Source: Bradyrhizobium tropiciagri
GTDB lineage: Bacteria > Pseudomonadota > Alphaproteobacteria > Rhizobiales > Xanthobacteraceae
Assembly: GCF_001189845.1 (NCBI RefSeq)
Contig: NZ_LFLZ01000022.1
Coordinates: 61,650-125,649, forward strand
Direction of reading: 5' to 3'
DNA length: 64,000 nt
A program made the position numbers and the translations under genes. Below the pieces are notes generated by a model. That model was not told the DNA's origin. It saw nothing but the letters and a program-made list of their open reading frames with translations, and ran no database searches. Below, in pieces: positions 51,123 through 59,402 of this stretch (the first letter of the stretch is position 1; each line of letters begins with the position of its first letter).

Positions 51123-51962
51123 TTGTCTGTCGACGATCGTCAGGATGATGGAACGGGCCATCGTTCGTCGCCGACCGGTCCCCGCGTCGCACCGCCGCGT
51201 CAGACGCCGTCTCCGTTTACCGCGCGGCCCAACGCCGCGCCTCGACCGATGCAAGCCGACCCGGCGCCGCCGCCGCGCACCTTCCGGTTCTCGCTCTGGT
51301 CCATCATCATCTTTGTGCTGCTGCTATCGAGCGTCGCCATTCAGGCCTACCGCGACCTGTCGAGGCCGGGCGCCTGGGACTTCTGGCGCGAGACCTACAT
51401 CGCCGCGAGCATGACGTCGGCGGTGATATCGGACGTCGACATCGACGGGTCGGGCCGTGGCCGGCGCGCGCTCGCAATCAGCGGCAAGATCGGCTCCGCC
51501 AGCGCGAGCTGGTTCCGCGACCGGCTCAGCGAGGCGCGCCTCGCGGCCGGCGATGCCGTGCTGCTGTCGTCGCAGGGCGGCGCGCTGAACCAGGCCGCGA
51601 TCATGGGCGAGGTCATCCGCACGCATGGGCTCGTCACCGCCGTCGCTACGGCAGACGCATCGGGCAAGCTGCGCCCAGCGGCCTGCGCGAGTGCCTGCGT
51701 CCTGGTCTATGCAGGTGGTGAGACCCGCTATGGCATCGCGGGCTCGCGGCTCGGGGTGCACCGCTTCACGACCAGCGCACCGGTCAGCGATCCCCTCGCC
51801 GAGGCGCAACGCATCCAGGGCATGGTGCTGGGCTACATGACCAAGATGGGCGTCTCCTCCGGGATCGTCGAGGCGATGTCGCAGACCTCGGATATCCGCT
51901 GGTTGAGCCCGAAGGAAGCGCTCGCGCTGAACCTGATCACGAGGCCGGTTGATCGGCCCTGA
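51123..51962 (+). CDS. Membrane-anchored ClpP/crotonase-like periplasmic protein
   Basis: A 279-residue protein. A Pro/Gln-rich cytosolic tail (about 1-52) precedes one helix (FSLWSIIIFVLLLSSVAIQAY). The outer domain resembles ClpP-like serine proteases: GDAVLLSSQGGALNQAAIMGEVIRTHGLVTAVA, then ACASACVLVYAGGETRYGIAGSRLGVHRF with a Ser in the CASACV position of the family's nucleophile. The start is a TTG at 51123, which follows GGAGGGTCAGGC. It lies downstream of podJ but with a hairpin between, so they may be separate units. Its substrate is unknown. Confidence 0.8.
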   Translation: MSVDDRQDDGTGHRSSPTGPRVAPPRQTPSPFTARPNAAPRPMQADPAPPPRTFRFSLWSIIIFVLLLSSVAIQAYRDLSRPGAWDFWRETYIAASMTSAVISDVDIDGSGRGRRALAISGKIGSASASWFRDRLSEARLAAGDAVLLSSQGGALNQAAIMGEVIRTHGLVTAVATADASGKLRPAACASACVLVYAGGETRYGIAGSRLGVHRFTTSAPVSDPLAEAQRIQGMVLGYMTKMGVSSGIVEAMSQTSDIRWLSPKEALALNLITRPVDRP

Positions 51963-52058
51963 AGCATGGTCCGGACCCGAAGGGCCGCGCTAGCGCAAAG
52001 TGCGGAGCGGTTTTCCCTCGCGACAAACGCGGAACGCGTTTGCGCGGAGGTCATGCTC
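51963..52058. repeat. Dispersed hairpin repeat, family A, copy 4
   Basis: It begins directly after the preceding stop codon with AGCATGGTCCGGACCCGAAG and ends GAGGTCATGCTC. The segment GGCCGCGCTAGCGCAAAGTGC is the reverse complement of part of copy 3. A second palindromic module (CAAACGCGGAACGCGTTTGCG) is inserted, making this the longest copy. Confidence 0.7.
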
Positions 52059-52331
52059 AAATAAGCCGATACAGACGTCATTAATCTGAATTATCAACCA
52101 CGTCCGCAGCCGGGCCGCCACGTGCGGCGAAAAATGCCACCCGGCGCGGAATCTTTAGTCCCTCCCCCCGCTAATTTCGGTTATGCAAGAACGCGGCAAT
52201 CGACCCGCGTTCGCCTGCTCCTTGCGCGCCGACCGGATTCGTTCAGCCGGAGAATGCCCGACCCGAACGACATCACGCCGTGATGCGGCCTTGCGCCCCA
52301 GCATGCGGCGAACCGACAAGAAGCGACGCGC
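52059..52331. other. Intergenic region upstream of the TauE/SafE gene
   Basis: Together with the family A repeat it makes a 369-base gap. It must contain the promoter for the following operon. The stretch at 52078-52110 is AT-richer than its surroundings. I see no gene and no convincing palindrome here. Confidence 0.4.
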
Positions 52332-53261
52332 GTGCAGCTCTACCTCCCGATCGCCGACATTCCGGTCAATGTCTTCCTCATCCTGGCGATGGGCGCGGCG
52401 GTTGGATTCGTCTCCGGCATGTTCGGGATCGGCGGCGGCTTCCTGATGACGCCGCTTCTGATCTTCGTCGGCATCGCGCCGGCGGTCGCGGTTGCCTCGG
52501 TCGCGAGCCACATTGCGGCGTCCTCGTTCTCCGGCGCGATCTCCTATTGGCGCCGGCGCGCGATCGACCCGCTGCTGGCGGCGGTGCTGCTGGTCGGCGG
52601 CACGCTCGGCACCACGTTCGGGGTGTGGACCTTCACCTTCCTGCGCTCGCTCGGCCAACTCGACCTGATGATCGCGCTGTCCTACGTCATCCTGCTGACG
52701 ACGGTCGGCGGGCTGATGTTCTGGGAAGGCCTGCGCGCGATGCTGCGTTCGCGCGGCGGCGGCGCGGTCACGCTGCGCAAGCCCGGCAGCCATGGCTGGA
52801 TCCACGGCCTGCCGCTGAAGCTGCGCTTCAAGCGCTCCAAGATCTACCTCTCGGTCATCCCGGTGGTCGTGATCGGGCTCATCATCGGCTTCATCGGCGC
52901 GGTCATGGGCATCGGCGGCGGCTTCATCCTGGTGCCGCTGATGATCTATGTGCTGCGGGTGCCGACCTCGACCGTGATCGGCACCTCTATGGTGCTCACC
53001 CTCGTCACCATGGTGTTCGCGACCATGCTGCACGCGGTGACCAACCATCTGGTCGACGCCGTGCTGGCGCTGATCCTGATGATCGGCGGCGTCACCGGCG
53101 CGCAGTTCGGCGCCCGCGCCGGCCAGAAGATCCGCGGCGAGCATCTGCGCCTCCTGCTCGGCCTGCTGGTGCTCGCGGTCGGCATCCGCTTTGCGGTCGA
53201 GCTGGTGATCCGGCCGCAGGACCTGTTCAGCATCCGCGAAACCGGCGGAGCCCCGCCATGA
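52332..53261 (+). CDS. TauE/SafE family anion exporter
   Basis: A 309-residue inner-membrane protein with about eight helices in two homologous halves. Each half has the family pattern GxxxGxFGIGGGFLMTPLL (VGFVSGMFGIGGGFLMTPLLIFVGI at 25-50; GFIGAVMGIGGGFILVPLMIYVLRVP at about 180-205). The family exports sulfite, sulfoacetate or related anions. GTG start at 52332. Its TGA overlaps the ATG of the next gene, a TIGR02186 protein. Such pairing is common and hints that the two work together. Confidence 0.92.
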   Translation: MQLYLPIADIPVNVFLILAMGAAVGFVSGMFGIGGGFLMTPLLIFVGIAPAVAVASVASHIAASSFSGAISYWRRRAIDPLLAAVLLVGGTLGTTFGVWTFTFLRSLGQLDLMIALSYVILLTTVGGLMFWEGLRAMLRSRGGGAVTLRKPGSHGWIHGLPLKLRFKRSKIYLSVIPVVVIGLIIGFIGAVMGIGGGFILVPLMIYVLRVPTSTVIGTSMVLTLVTMVFATMLHAVTNHLVDAVLALILMIGGVTGAQFGARAGQKIRGEHLRLLLGLLVLAVGIRFAVELVIRPQDLFSIRETGGAPP

Positions 53262-54040
53262 GGCTGCGCGCGCTGCTTGCCATCGCGGGCCTCGCTGCCG
53301 CCAGCCTGGCGGCCGCACCCGCGCGTGCCGAGCGGCTGATCGTGTCGGTTTCCAACCACCGCGTCACGGTGACGCCGAATTATTCCGGCGGCGAGCTCGT
53401 GCTGTTCGGCTCGGTCGAGAAGGACGACAAGACACCGCCCAGCCGCGCCAATTACGATCTCGTCGTCACGGTATCCGGCCCGCGCGCCGACATGGTGACG
53501 CGGCGCAAGGAGCGCAAATTCGGGATCTGGATCAACACCGACTCGCGCCAGTTCCTGCAGGTACCGGGCTATCTCGCGCTGTTCTCCAATCGCCCGTTCG
53601 ACCAGATCGCCTCACCGGAGGTGCAGCGGCGGCAGCAGCTCGGGCTCAACAATGTGCTCTTGATGCAGCGGGTCGGCCCCGACTTTGCCGACGTGGTGCC
53701 GAACGACCCCTTCCGCAGCGCGTTCGTCCGCCTGCGCTCCGAGCACGGCCTGTACCGCGAGGCGACCTCGGCGGTGACGTTCCTGACGCCGACCCTGTTC
53801 CGCACCGGCATTCCGCTGCCGGCGGAGGTGCCGATCGGCACCTACAATGTCGAGATCAAGCTGTTCTCCGAGGGCGCGCTGGTGACCAAGACCGAAACCG
53901 CGTTCGAGATCGTCAAGGTCGGCTTCGAGCAGTTCGTCGCCACCACCGCGCGGCAGAACGGCCTGGTCTACGGCCTCGTCACCGCATTCATGGCGCTGAT
54001 GACCGGCTGGATGGCCTCGATCGTGTTCCGCAAGGACTAA
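53258..54040 (+). CDS. TIGR02186 family exported, C-terminally anchored protein
   Basis: A 260-residue protein with a signal peptide (about 1-24, ending ARA) and one C-terminal helix (GLVYGLVTAFMALMTGWMASIVF) with a short cytosolic tail. The periplasmic part matches TIGR02186: ERLIVSVSNHRVTVTPNYSGGELVLFGSVEKD, PRADMVTRRKERKFGIWINTDSRQF, and YNVEIKLFSEGALVTKTETAFEIVKVGFEQFV. The function is unknown, but the gene nearly always follows a TauE/SafE exporter; here the two overlap by 4 bases (ATGA). It ends close to a family B hairpin. Confidence 0.88.
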   Translation: MRLRALLAIAGLAAASLAAAPARAERLIVSVSNHRVTVTPNYSGGELVLFGSVEKDDKTPPSRANYDLVVTVSGPRADMVTRRKERKFGIWINTDSRQFLQVPGYLALFSNRPFDQIASPEVQRRQQLGLNNVLLMQRVGPDFADVVPNDPFRSAFVRLRSEHGLYREATSAVTFLTPTLFRTGIPLPAEVPIGTYNVEIKLFSEGALVTKTETAFEIVKVGFEQFVATTARQNGLVYGLVTAFMALMTGWMASIVFRKD

Positions 54041-54043
54041 AGG

Positions 54044-54127
54044 CGTAGGTTGGGTGGAGCGAAGCGATACCCAACATCCGGAGCCGCGGCGACGTGATGG
54101 GTATCGCTGCGCTCCACCCATCCTACG
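54044..54127. repeat. Dispersed hairpin repeat, family B, copy 2
   Basis: Arms CGTAGGTTGGGTGGAGCGAAGC... and GCTGCGCTCCACCCATCCTACG. The right arm contains the stop codon of the convergent dgdA (54123-54125) and the left end lies 4 bases after the TIGR02186 stop. With copy 3 it brackets the dgdA-lrp pair in the same orientation. Confidence 0.8.
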
Positions 54128-55427
54128 GTCTCTGCAACGCACTCTCGAACGCGTCGTTGAGAATGGAAAGGCCGAGATCGATCTCGCCGTCGCTGATCGT
54201 CAGCGGCGGAGCGATGCGGAATACGCTGCCCATGCCGGGCAGCTGCACGATGTTGGTGCTCAGTCCGAACTCCATGCAGCGCTGCGACACGCGCGTGCCG
54301 AGCGCTTCGTCGGGCTCCTTGCTGAAGCGGTCGCGCACGATCTCGATGCCTTGCATCAGCCCCCTGCCGCGCACGTCACCGATGCAGTCGAACCGGTTCT
54401 GCAGGGCGAGGAGCCCATCCCGCAGCCGCGCACCCGCGATCCCGGCGCGCTCGACCAGTCGGTCGCGCAGGATGATCTCGATGACCTTCAGCCCGACCGC
54501 GGCCGGCATCGGGTCCGACACATGCGTCGTGTAGAACAGGAAGCCGCGTTCGTGACAGCGCTCTTCGATCTCGGCTGATGTGATGACCGCGGCCAGAGGC
54601 AGGCCGGCGCCGAGCGTCTTCGACAGGGTCAGGATATCAGGCACCACGTTATCGCGCTCGAAGGCGAACATGGCGCCGGTTCGCCCGAGGCCGGTCTGCG
54701 CCTCGTCGACGATCAGCAGCATGCCGCGCGCGCGGCACAATTCCTTCAGCGCGGCGAGATAGCCCTCCGGCAGATCGATCAGCCCGCCGGAGCTGAGGAT
54801 CGGCTCGGCGATCATGCAGGCTAGCGAACCGGTCGATTGGCGATCGACGAGATCGAAGGCGTAGGCCAGCTCGGCCCGCCAATCGGACGCGTTGCCGAAG
54901 CGCGGGCGATAAGGGTTTGGCGTCGGGATCGCGAGCGAGCCGACCGGCGCGGGACCATAGCCCTTGCGGCCGGCCGAATACGTCGTCCCCGCCGCGCCTG
55001 ATGTCATGCCATGCCAGGACTGCGCGAACGCGACGGTCTCGAAGCCGCCGGTGGCGAGCTTGGCCATCTTGATGGCGGCCTCGTTCGACTCTCCGCCGGT
55101 GCTCAGCAGCATGACGCGATCGAGCCCCGGCGGCAGTAACTCCGCGAGCTGTTCGGCCAACGCGACCACCGGGCGCGTCAACATGCCGCTGAACAGATGG
55201 TCGAGCCGTTCGGCATGCGCGCTGATGGTCTTTACGATCTCGGGGTGACCGTGACCGAGCACGGCGCTCATCTGCCCGGATGTGAAATCCAGGATGGCTC
55301 GGCCGCCGGCGTCGTAGACGAAGGATCCGGAGGCGCGCTCGATGATGACCGGGGCGAACATCCCGCCATAGCGAATGAGGTGGCGCCGGGCGCGATCCCA
55401 AAACGATTTGTCGTCATTTCCAGTCAT
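54123..55427 (-). CDS. dgdA: 2,2-dialkylglycine decarboxylase
   Basis: A 434-residue class III PLP enzyme that decarboxylates and transaminates 2,2-dialkylglycines such as 2-aminoisobutyrate. It follows the known Burkholderia DgdA sequence closely along its length: FWDRARRHLIRYGGMFAPVIIERA, LDFTSGQMSAVLGHGHPEIV, MLLSTGGESNEAAIKMAKL, MLLIVDEAQTGLGRTG, then DILTLSKTLGAGLPLAAVI with the PLP-binding Lys, and FLFYTTHVSDPMPAAVGL. The ATG at 55427 follows GGAGCGGGC. The last residues and stop lie inside a repeat arm. It is divergent from an Lrp-type regulator; in Burkholderia the regulator DgdR is LysR-type, so control differs here. Confidence 0.93.
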   Translation of the reverse strand: MTGNDDKSFWDRARRHLIRYGGMFAPVIIERASGSFVYDAGGRAILDFTSGQMSAVLGHGHPEIVKTISAHAERLDHLFSGMLTRPVVALAEQLAELLPPGLDRVMLLSTGGESNEAAIKMAKLATGGFETVAFAQSWHGMTSGAAGTTYSAGRKGYGPAPVGSLAIPTPNPYRPRFGNASDWRAELAYAFDLVDRQSTGSLACMIAEPILSSGGLIDLPEGYLAALKELCRARGMLLIVDEAQTGLGRTGAMFAFERDNVVPDILTLSKTLGAGLPLAAVITSAEIEERCHERGFLFYTTHVSDPMPAAVGLKVIEIILRDRLVERAGIAGARLRDGLLALQNRFDCIGDVRGRGLMQGIEIVRDRFSKEPDEALGTRVSQRCMEFGLSTNIVQLPGMGSVFRIAPPLTISDGEIDLGLSILNDAFESALQRP

Positions 55428-55574
55428 GCCCGCTCCTTGCCGCTCCGTCGCCGCGCGCTGGAGACCATCGCAGCGCATGTTATGCGCCCACTGCAGTAAA
55501 GACATTGCGAATTCAGATGCATTCCGGCCCATCTTCTGCAATCAATTGCGCAAAAGACGGAAAGCGCGCACAAA

Positions 55575-56066
55575 ATGGGAACCACGATCGTGATCGACGA
55601 GATGGATCGGAAAATCCTCGACGTGCTGCAGGTCGAGGGGCGCATCACCAATCTCGAGCTGGCCGAACGGATCGGCCTCTCGTCCGCCCCCTGCATGCGG
55701 CGGGTCCGGACCCTCGAAGAGGACGGTGTGATCAATTCCTATGTAGCGCTGGTGGACCCTGCGCGCGTCGGGCTCGGCTTCGACGTCATCGTCGAGGTCC
55801 GCCTCAAGCAACAGAACAGGGAATCCTTCGCGCGCTTCGAGAAGAAGGTGATCGACCTTCCGGAGGTCGTCGAATGCTGCATGATCGCCGGCGATTGGGA
55901 TTACGCCCTGCGGGTCGTGTCGTCCGACCTCGCTCGCTATCAATCGTTCATCCTCGACCGCCTGATGCATCCGGACAGCGATATCGCGAGCTACCGCACC
56001 ACCATCATCCTGCGGAAGGTCAAATCGACAACCAAGATCGATAGCTCGCTGTTCGCCAAGGATTGA
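55575..56066 (+). CDS. Lrp/AsnC-family regulator divergent from dgdA
   Basis: A 163-residue Lrp/AsnC protein. The helix-turn-helix IDEMDRKILDVLQVEGRITNLELAERIGLSSAPCMRRVRTLEEDGVINSYVALVDPARVGLGFDVIVEVRLKQ is at about 8-80. The C-terminal RAM domain has VVECCMIAGDWDYALRVVSSDLARYQSFILDRL, the amino-acid-binding region. It lies 147 bp from dgdA on the other strand and probably responds to an amino acid that is either the DgdA substrate or product. The ATG at 55575 gives a normal length. Confidence 0.9.
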   Translation: MGTTIVIDEMDRKILDVLQVEGRITNLELAERIGLSSAPCMRRVRTLEEDGVINSYVALVDPARVGLGFDVIVEVRLKQQNRESFARFEKKVIDLPEVVECCMIAGDWDYALRVVSSDLARYQSFILDRLMHPDSDIASYRTTIILRKVKSTTKIDSSLFAKD

Positions 56067-56070
56067 GGCG

Positions 56071-56153
56071 CGTAGGTTGGGTGGAGCGAAGCGATACCCA
56101 ACATGGATCGGCGCAGCATAGTGATGGGTATCGCTGCGCTCCACCCAACCTAC
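56071..56153. repeat. Dispersed hairpin repeat, family B, copy 3
   Basis: Begins CGTAGGTTGGGTGGAGCGAAGC and ends CGCTCCACCCAACCTAC. It lies 4 bases after the Lrp stop. It ends 10 bases before the stop of the convergent Nramp-like gene. Same orientation as copy 2, which starts about 2.0 kb to the left. Confidence 0.8.
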
Positions 56154-56163
56154 AAGTTCGAAC

Positions 56164-57519
56164 TTACAGCAGGAAACCGATCCCCATCGCGATCACGCTG
56201 AGCGCCATCGCAGCCGTAGAGAGCCAGCCGAGCCAGTACAGCCACCCGCCGATCACGAAGCGTCCCATCACCGCCCTGTGGCGTGCCATGACCATCAGCA
56301 GCACCATCACGGGCACCGCGAGCACACCGTTGACGACCGCACTCCAGTACAGCGCCGAGATCGGATCGATCGGCGTGAAGTTGAGCGCAATGCCGATGCC
56401 GCCCGACAGCGCCAGCACCGAATAAAACGCGATCGCCTGTTTCGGCTTGCGCGTCAATCCGACCGGCCATCGCCGGCCCTCGCCGACCGCGTAGGCCGTC
56501 GCGCCCGCAAGCACCGGGATCGCTAAGAGGCCGGTGCCGATGATGCCGAGCGCGAAGATCACCTCGGCGAACGGCCCGGCGATCGGGCGCAAGGCCTCGG
56601 CGGCCTGCGCCGAAGTCTGGATATCGGTCTTGCCGGCGGCGTGCAGCGAGGCGGCGGCGGTGACGATGATCGACAGCGCGATGACGTTGGAAAATGCCAT
56701 GCCGGTGATGGTGTCGGCACGAATGCGGAAAAACTCCCTTCGCGCGCCGTAGTGCTTCTCGATCAGTGGATGCTTGGCGAGATCCGCCTGCTGCTCCTCC
56801 GCCTCCTGTGAAGCCTGCCAGAAGAACAGATAGGGTGAGATCGTGGTGCCGAAGATCGCGACGATGGTCGTGAAATAGTCCGCGCTCCAGGTCAGACGCG
56901 GAACCAGCACGCCTGCCAGCGCCTGCATCCACGACACCTTGGCGAATGCGAGCGCCGCGACATAGGCGAACAGGCTCAGCGTCAGCCATTTCAGGACGGC
57001 GACGTAGCGCCGGTAGTTCATGAAGATCTGGGCGGCGACCGAGGCCACGCCGAACAGCACGACATAGAGGATCGCAGGGCCGCCGATCAGAAGCCTGGTC
57101 GCATCCGCCATGGCCGAGAGGTCGGCCGCAATGTTGACGGTGTTGGCGATGAACAACAGCATCACCACGGCCGCGAGCAGCCAGCCCGGATAGTGCTTGC
57201 ATACGTTGCCCGCTATGCCGTGCCCGGTGACGCGGCCGACCCGCGCGGAAATTTCCTGGATCGCCGCCATCAACGGGAATGTCATCAGCATGGTCCAGCC
57301 GATGCCGTAGCCGAGCTGCGCGCCGGCCTGGCTGTAGGTGCCGATGCCCGACGGATCATCGTCCGCTGCGCCGGTAATCAACCCGGGTCCGAGCGCCTTA
57401 AAGACGCCCGCAAGGCTGAATGATTTCGGCCGATCGGCATCGCCCGCCGGCGCGATGCCGGCCTTGCCATGATGCTTTCGCGATATCGGCCTGTGCTGTG
57501 TCATACCGGTCGGAGCCAT
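56164..57519 (-). CDS. Nramp-related divalent metal transporter, non-canonical metal site
   Basis: A 451-residue membrane protein with about 11 helices and an overall Nramp/MntH pattern (VFKALGPGLITGAADDDPSGIGTYSQAGAQLGYGIGWTMLMTFPLMAAIQEISARVGRVTGHGI at about 39-105). The first half-helix site reads DPSG at 55-58 instead of the canonical DPGN. TM6 reads TTISPYLFFWQASQEAEEQ instead of the MPHN-type motif. These changes are those I associate with Nramp-related Mg2+ transporters, so Mn/Fe import cannot be assumed. The start is uncertain; ATGs at 57519 and 57504 are both possible. Confidence 0.85.
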   Translation of the reverse strand: MAPTGMTQHRPISRKHHGKAGIAPAGDADRPKSFSLAGVFKALGPGLITGAADDDPSGIGTYSQAGAQLGYGIGWTMLMTFPLMAAIQEISARVGRVTGHGIAGNVCKHYPGWLLAAVVMLLFIANTVNIAADLSAMADATRLLIGGPAILYVVLFGVASVAAQIFMNYRRYVAVLKWLTLSLFAYVAALAFAKVSWMQALAGVLVPRLTWSADYFTTIVAIFGTTISPYLFFWQASQEAEEQQADLAKHPLIEKHYGARREFFRIRADTITGMAFSNVIALSIIVTAAASLHAAGKTDIQTSAQAAEALRPIAGPFAEVIFALGIIGTGLLAIPVLAGATAYAVGEGRRWPVGLTRKPKQAIAFYSVLALSGGIGIALNFTPIDPISALYWSAVVNGVLAVPVMVLLMVMARHRAVMGRFVIGGWLYWLGWLSTAAMALSVIAMGIGFLL

Positions 57520-57595
57520 CGCGACAACGAACCGGACCTGCCCCGGTTCCAACGATGAAACTCGCACGCGGCCCTCCTGCCCGCCATGCGCTGGA

Positions 57596-58371
57596 TCAAG
57601 TCTCCGACGACGCTTCAATGATCGTGGCGACCCCGGGCTCGAGGATGCGCAGACGGCGGCCGAAGCCGAGCGTATCGAAGCTCGCGCGCAGGTCGCCGGC
57701 GTTCTGCCGGAAATGCGCCCAGCCATCGGTATGAACCGGCACGATCACCGCGTCGGCAAAGGCGCGCGCAGTCTCGATCGCGTCGTTGGTGTCCATCGTG
57801 AGATGGAACGGGCCGCGGGTTTGCGCCGCGCCTGCAAACGGCAGCACCACACCGCAATCGAAGCGCCGTGCGACCTCGGCGACACCGTCGAACCAGGTGG
57901 TGTCGCCGCTGACATAGACTGGACGGCCGGGTTTCGCCGGCTCCACCACGAAGCCGATGACGTCGCCGGACAACGGCTCGATGCCCGCGGGCCCGTGCCG
58001 CGCCGGCGTCGCGGTGATGGCAAGCGTCCGGCCGCCCTTCTTCAATATGGTCGACGCCCAGGGCGCAAAGCCTCGGCATTACCGCCGAGCCGCTTGGCGC
58101 CGGCCTGCGTCGTCAGCACGCGCTTCGCGCCTTTGAGGAAATCCCGGCCGGAATGGTCGAGATTGTCGGAATGCTGGTCGTGGCTCAGCAGCACCGCATC
58201 GATCTCGCCGACGTCGCGGGCGCCGAGCGCGGGGCCCGTCAGCTTCTCCAGCTTCACATGCGGCAGTTGATAGTCGCCGGGCGCATCGAAGGTCGGATCG
58301 GTGAGCAGGCGGAACCCGTCGATCTCGATCAGGGCGGTCGGGCCACCGATCAGGGTGATGGTGATGCTCAC
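57596..58371 (-). pseudogene. Metallo-beta-lactamase-fold hydrolase (UlaG-like), interrupted by a one-base frameshift
   Basis: Two frames together give a complete protein of about 258 residues. The first starts at a GTG at 58371 (after GAGGAGTGGAAC): SITITLIGGPTALIEIDGFRLLTDPTFD, then SHDQHSDNLDHSGRDFL, which is the HxxxxDH metal motif. At about 58061-58067 it turns to ALRPGRRPY and stops. The second frame resumes KKGGRTLAITATPARHGPAG and has YVSGDTTWFDGVAEVARR and VPVHTDGWAHFRQNAG. The expected junction ALAPWAS needs TTGGCGCCC, while TTGCGCCC is seen, one G short. UlaG-like enzymes act on various lactones or phosphoesters. It is translationally coupled with the DMT exporter upstream (GTGA overlap). 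Confidence 0.87.
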
Positions 58372-59294
58372 GTTCCACTCCTCTTGGGCGATGCCGCGGC
58401 AGGGCGCGTCACCAGGTAAATGCCGAGAGCGACCGGAACGATCCCGAGCAGGTCGCGAAATTCGACATGCTCGCCGAGCACGAGATAGGCGAACAGCATG
58501 CCAAGCGGCGGCATCAGGAAGTGATAGGCGCTCGCGGCGGTCGCGCCACACACTTTCAGGAGATGAAACCAGAGCAGATAGGCGAGGATCGAGCCGCCGA
58601 GCACGAGGAAGGCGAAGGCGCCGGCGAGCCGCATGCTGGGCACGATGTCAGCGACGCTGGACAGCGTGAAGGCGAACGGCATCACCGCAAGGCCGCCGGC
58701 AATGTTCTGGATGCCGTTGCCGATCCACAGGCTGCCCTTCGGCGCCAGCAGCTTGAACAGCACCGTGCCGGCAACGATCGAGGCGAGCGAGGCCAGCGTG
58801 AACAGGATGCCGTGCGGGCTATCGGTGCCGACCTTCATGCGATGCCAGACGATGAAGGCGACGCCGACGATGCCGAGCACGAGGCCGACCACCTTGCGCA
58901 GAGTCATGGACTCGCCGAGGAACAGCGCCGCCAGCATGGCGGTGAACACCGGATTGGCCGAGACGATCAGCGCACCAAGCCCGGCCGAGACGGTCTTCAG
59001 CCCGGTATAGCCGAGGCCGAGATAGAGCGCGTTGTTGGCGACGCCGATCACCGCGAACACGGCGACATCGCGCCAGGTGAGGTCCCATTGGTCCCGGCGC
59101 AGCCAGGAGATGCCGAGGATCAGGACTCCAGCGAGCGAGAACCGCGCGGCGAGCAGGATCAGCGGCGGGCAATCGGTGACGCCGATCTTGCCGGCCACGA
59201 ATGCGTAGCTCCAGAGCAGGCAGAACAGCGCGATCAGCAGCGGCAGGGTGTTGAAACGGGCGCGGGGGGCGGCGATTGAAGATGCGGCGGACAT
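58368..59294 (-). CDS. EamA/DMT-family transporter
   Basis: A 308-residue inner-membrane protein with ten helices and two EamA repeats (LLIALFCLLWSYAFVAGKIGVTDCPPLILLAARFSLAGVLILG at about 18-60; IQNIAGGLAVMPFAF and LGGSILAYLLWFHLLKVCGATAASAYHFLMPPLGMLFAYLVLGEHVEFRDLLGIVPVALGIYLV). These export amino acids or other metabolites. The substrate is not known. The ATG at 59294 is preceded by CAGGAGAACTCC. It is divergent from a LysR gene starting at 59403, and the MBL-fold hydrolase overlaps its stop. Confidence 0.9.
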   Translation of the reverse strand: MSAASSIAAPRARFNTLPLLIALFCLLWSYAFVAGKIGVTDCPPLILLAARFSLAGVLILGISWLRRDQWDLTWRDVAVFAVIGVANNALYLGLGYTGLKTVSAGLGALIVSANPVFTAMLAALFLGESMTLRKVVGLVLGIVGVAFIVWHRMKVGTDSPHGILFTLASLASIVAGTVLFKLLAPKGSLWIGNGIQNIAGGLAVMPFAFTLSSVADIVPSMRLAGAFAFLVLGGSILAYLLWFHLLKVCGATAASAYHFLMPPLGMLFAYLVLGEHVEFRDLLGIVPVALGIYLVTRPAAASPKRSGT

Positions 59295-59402
59295 GGAGTT
59301 CTCCTGGGATTTTCTCCCTCGCCCATGATCTAGGCCCGCACCTTGATATTTGTAAATTAAATGATAGACTGATATCCAGTGGATTTATGAATGGAGGCTG
59401 CG

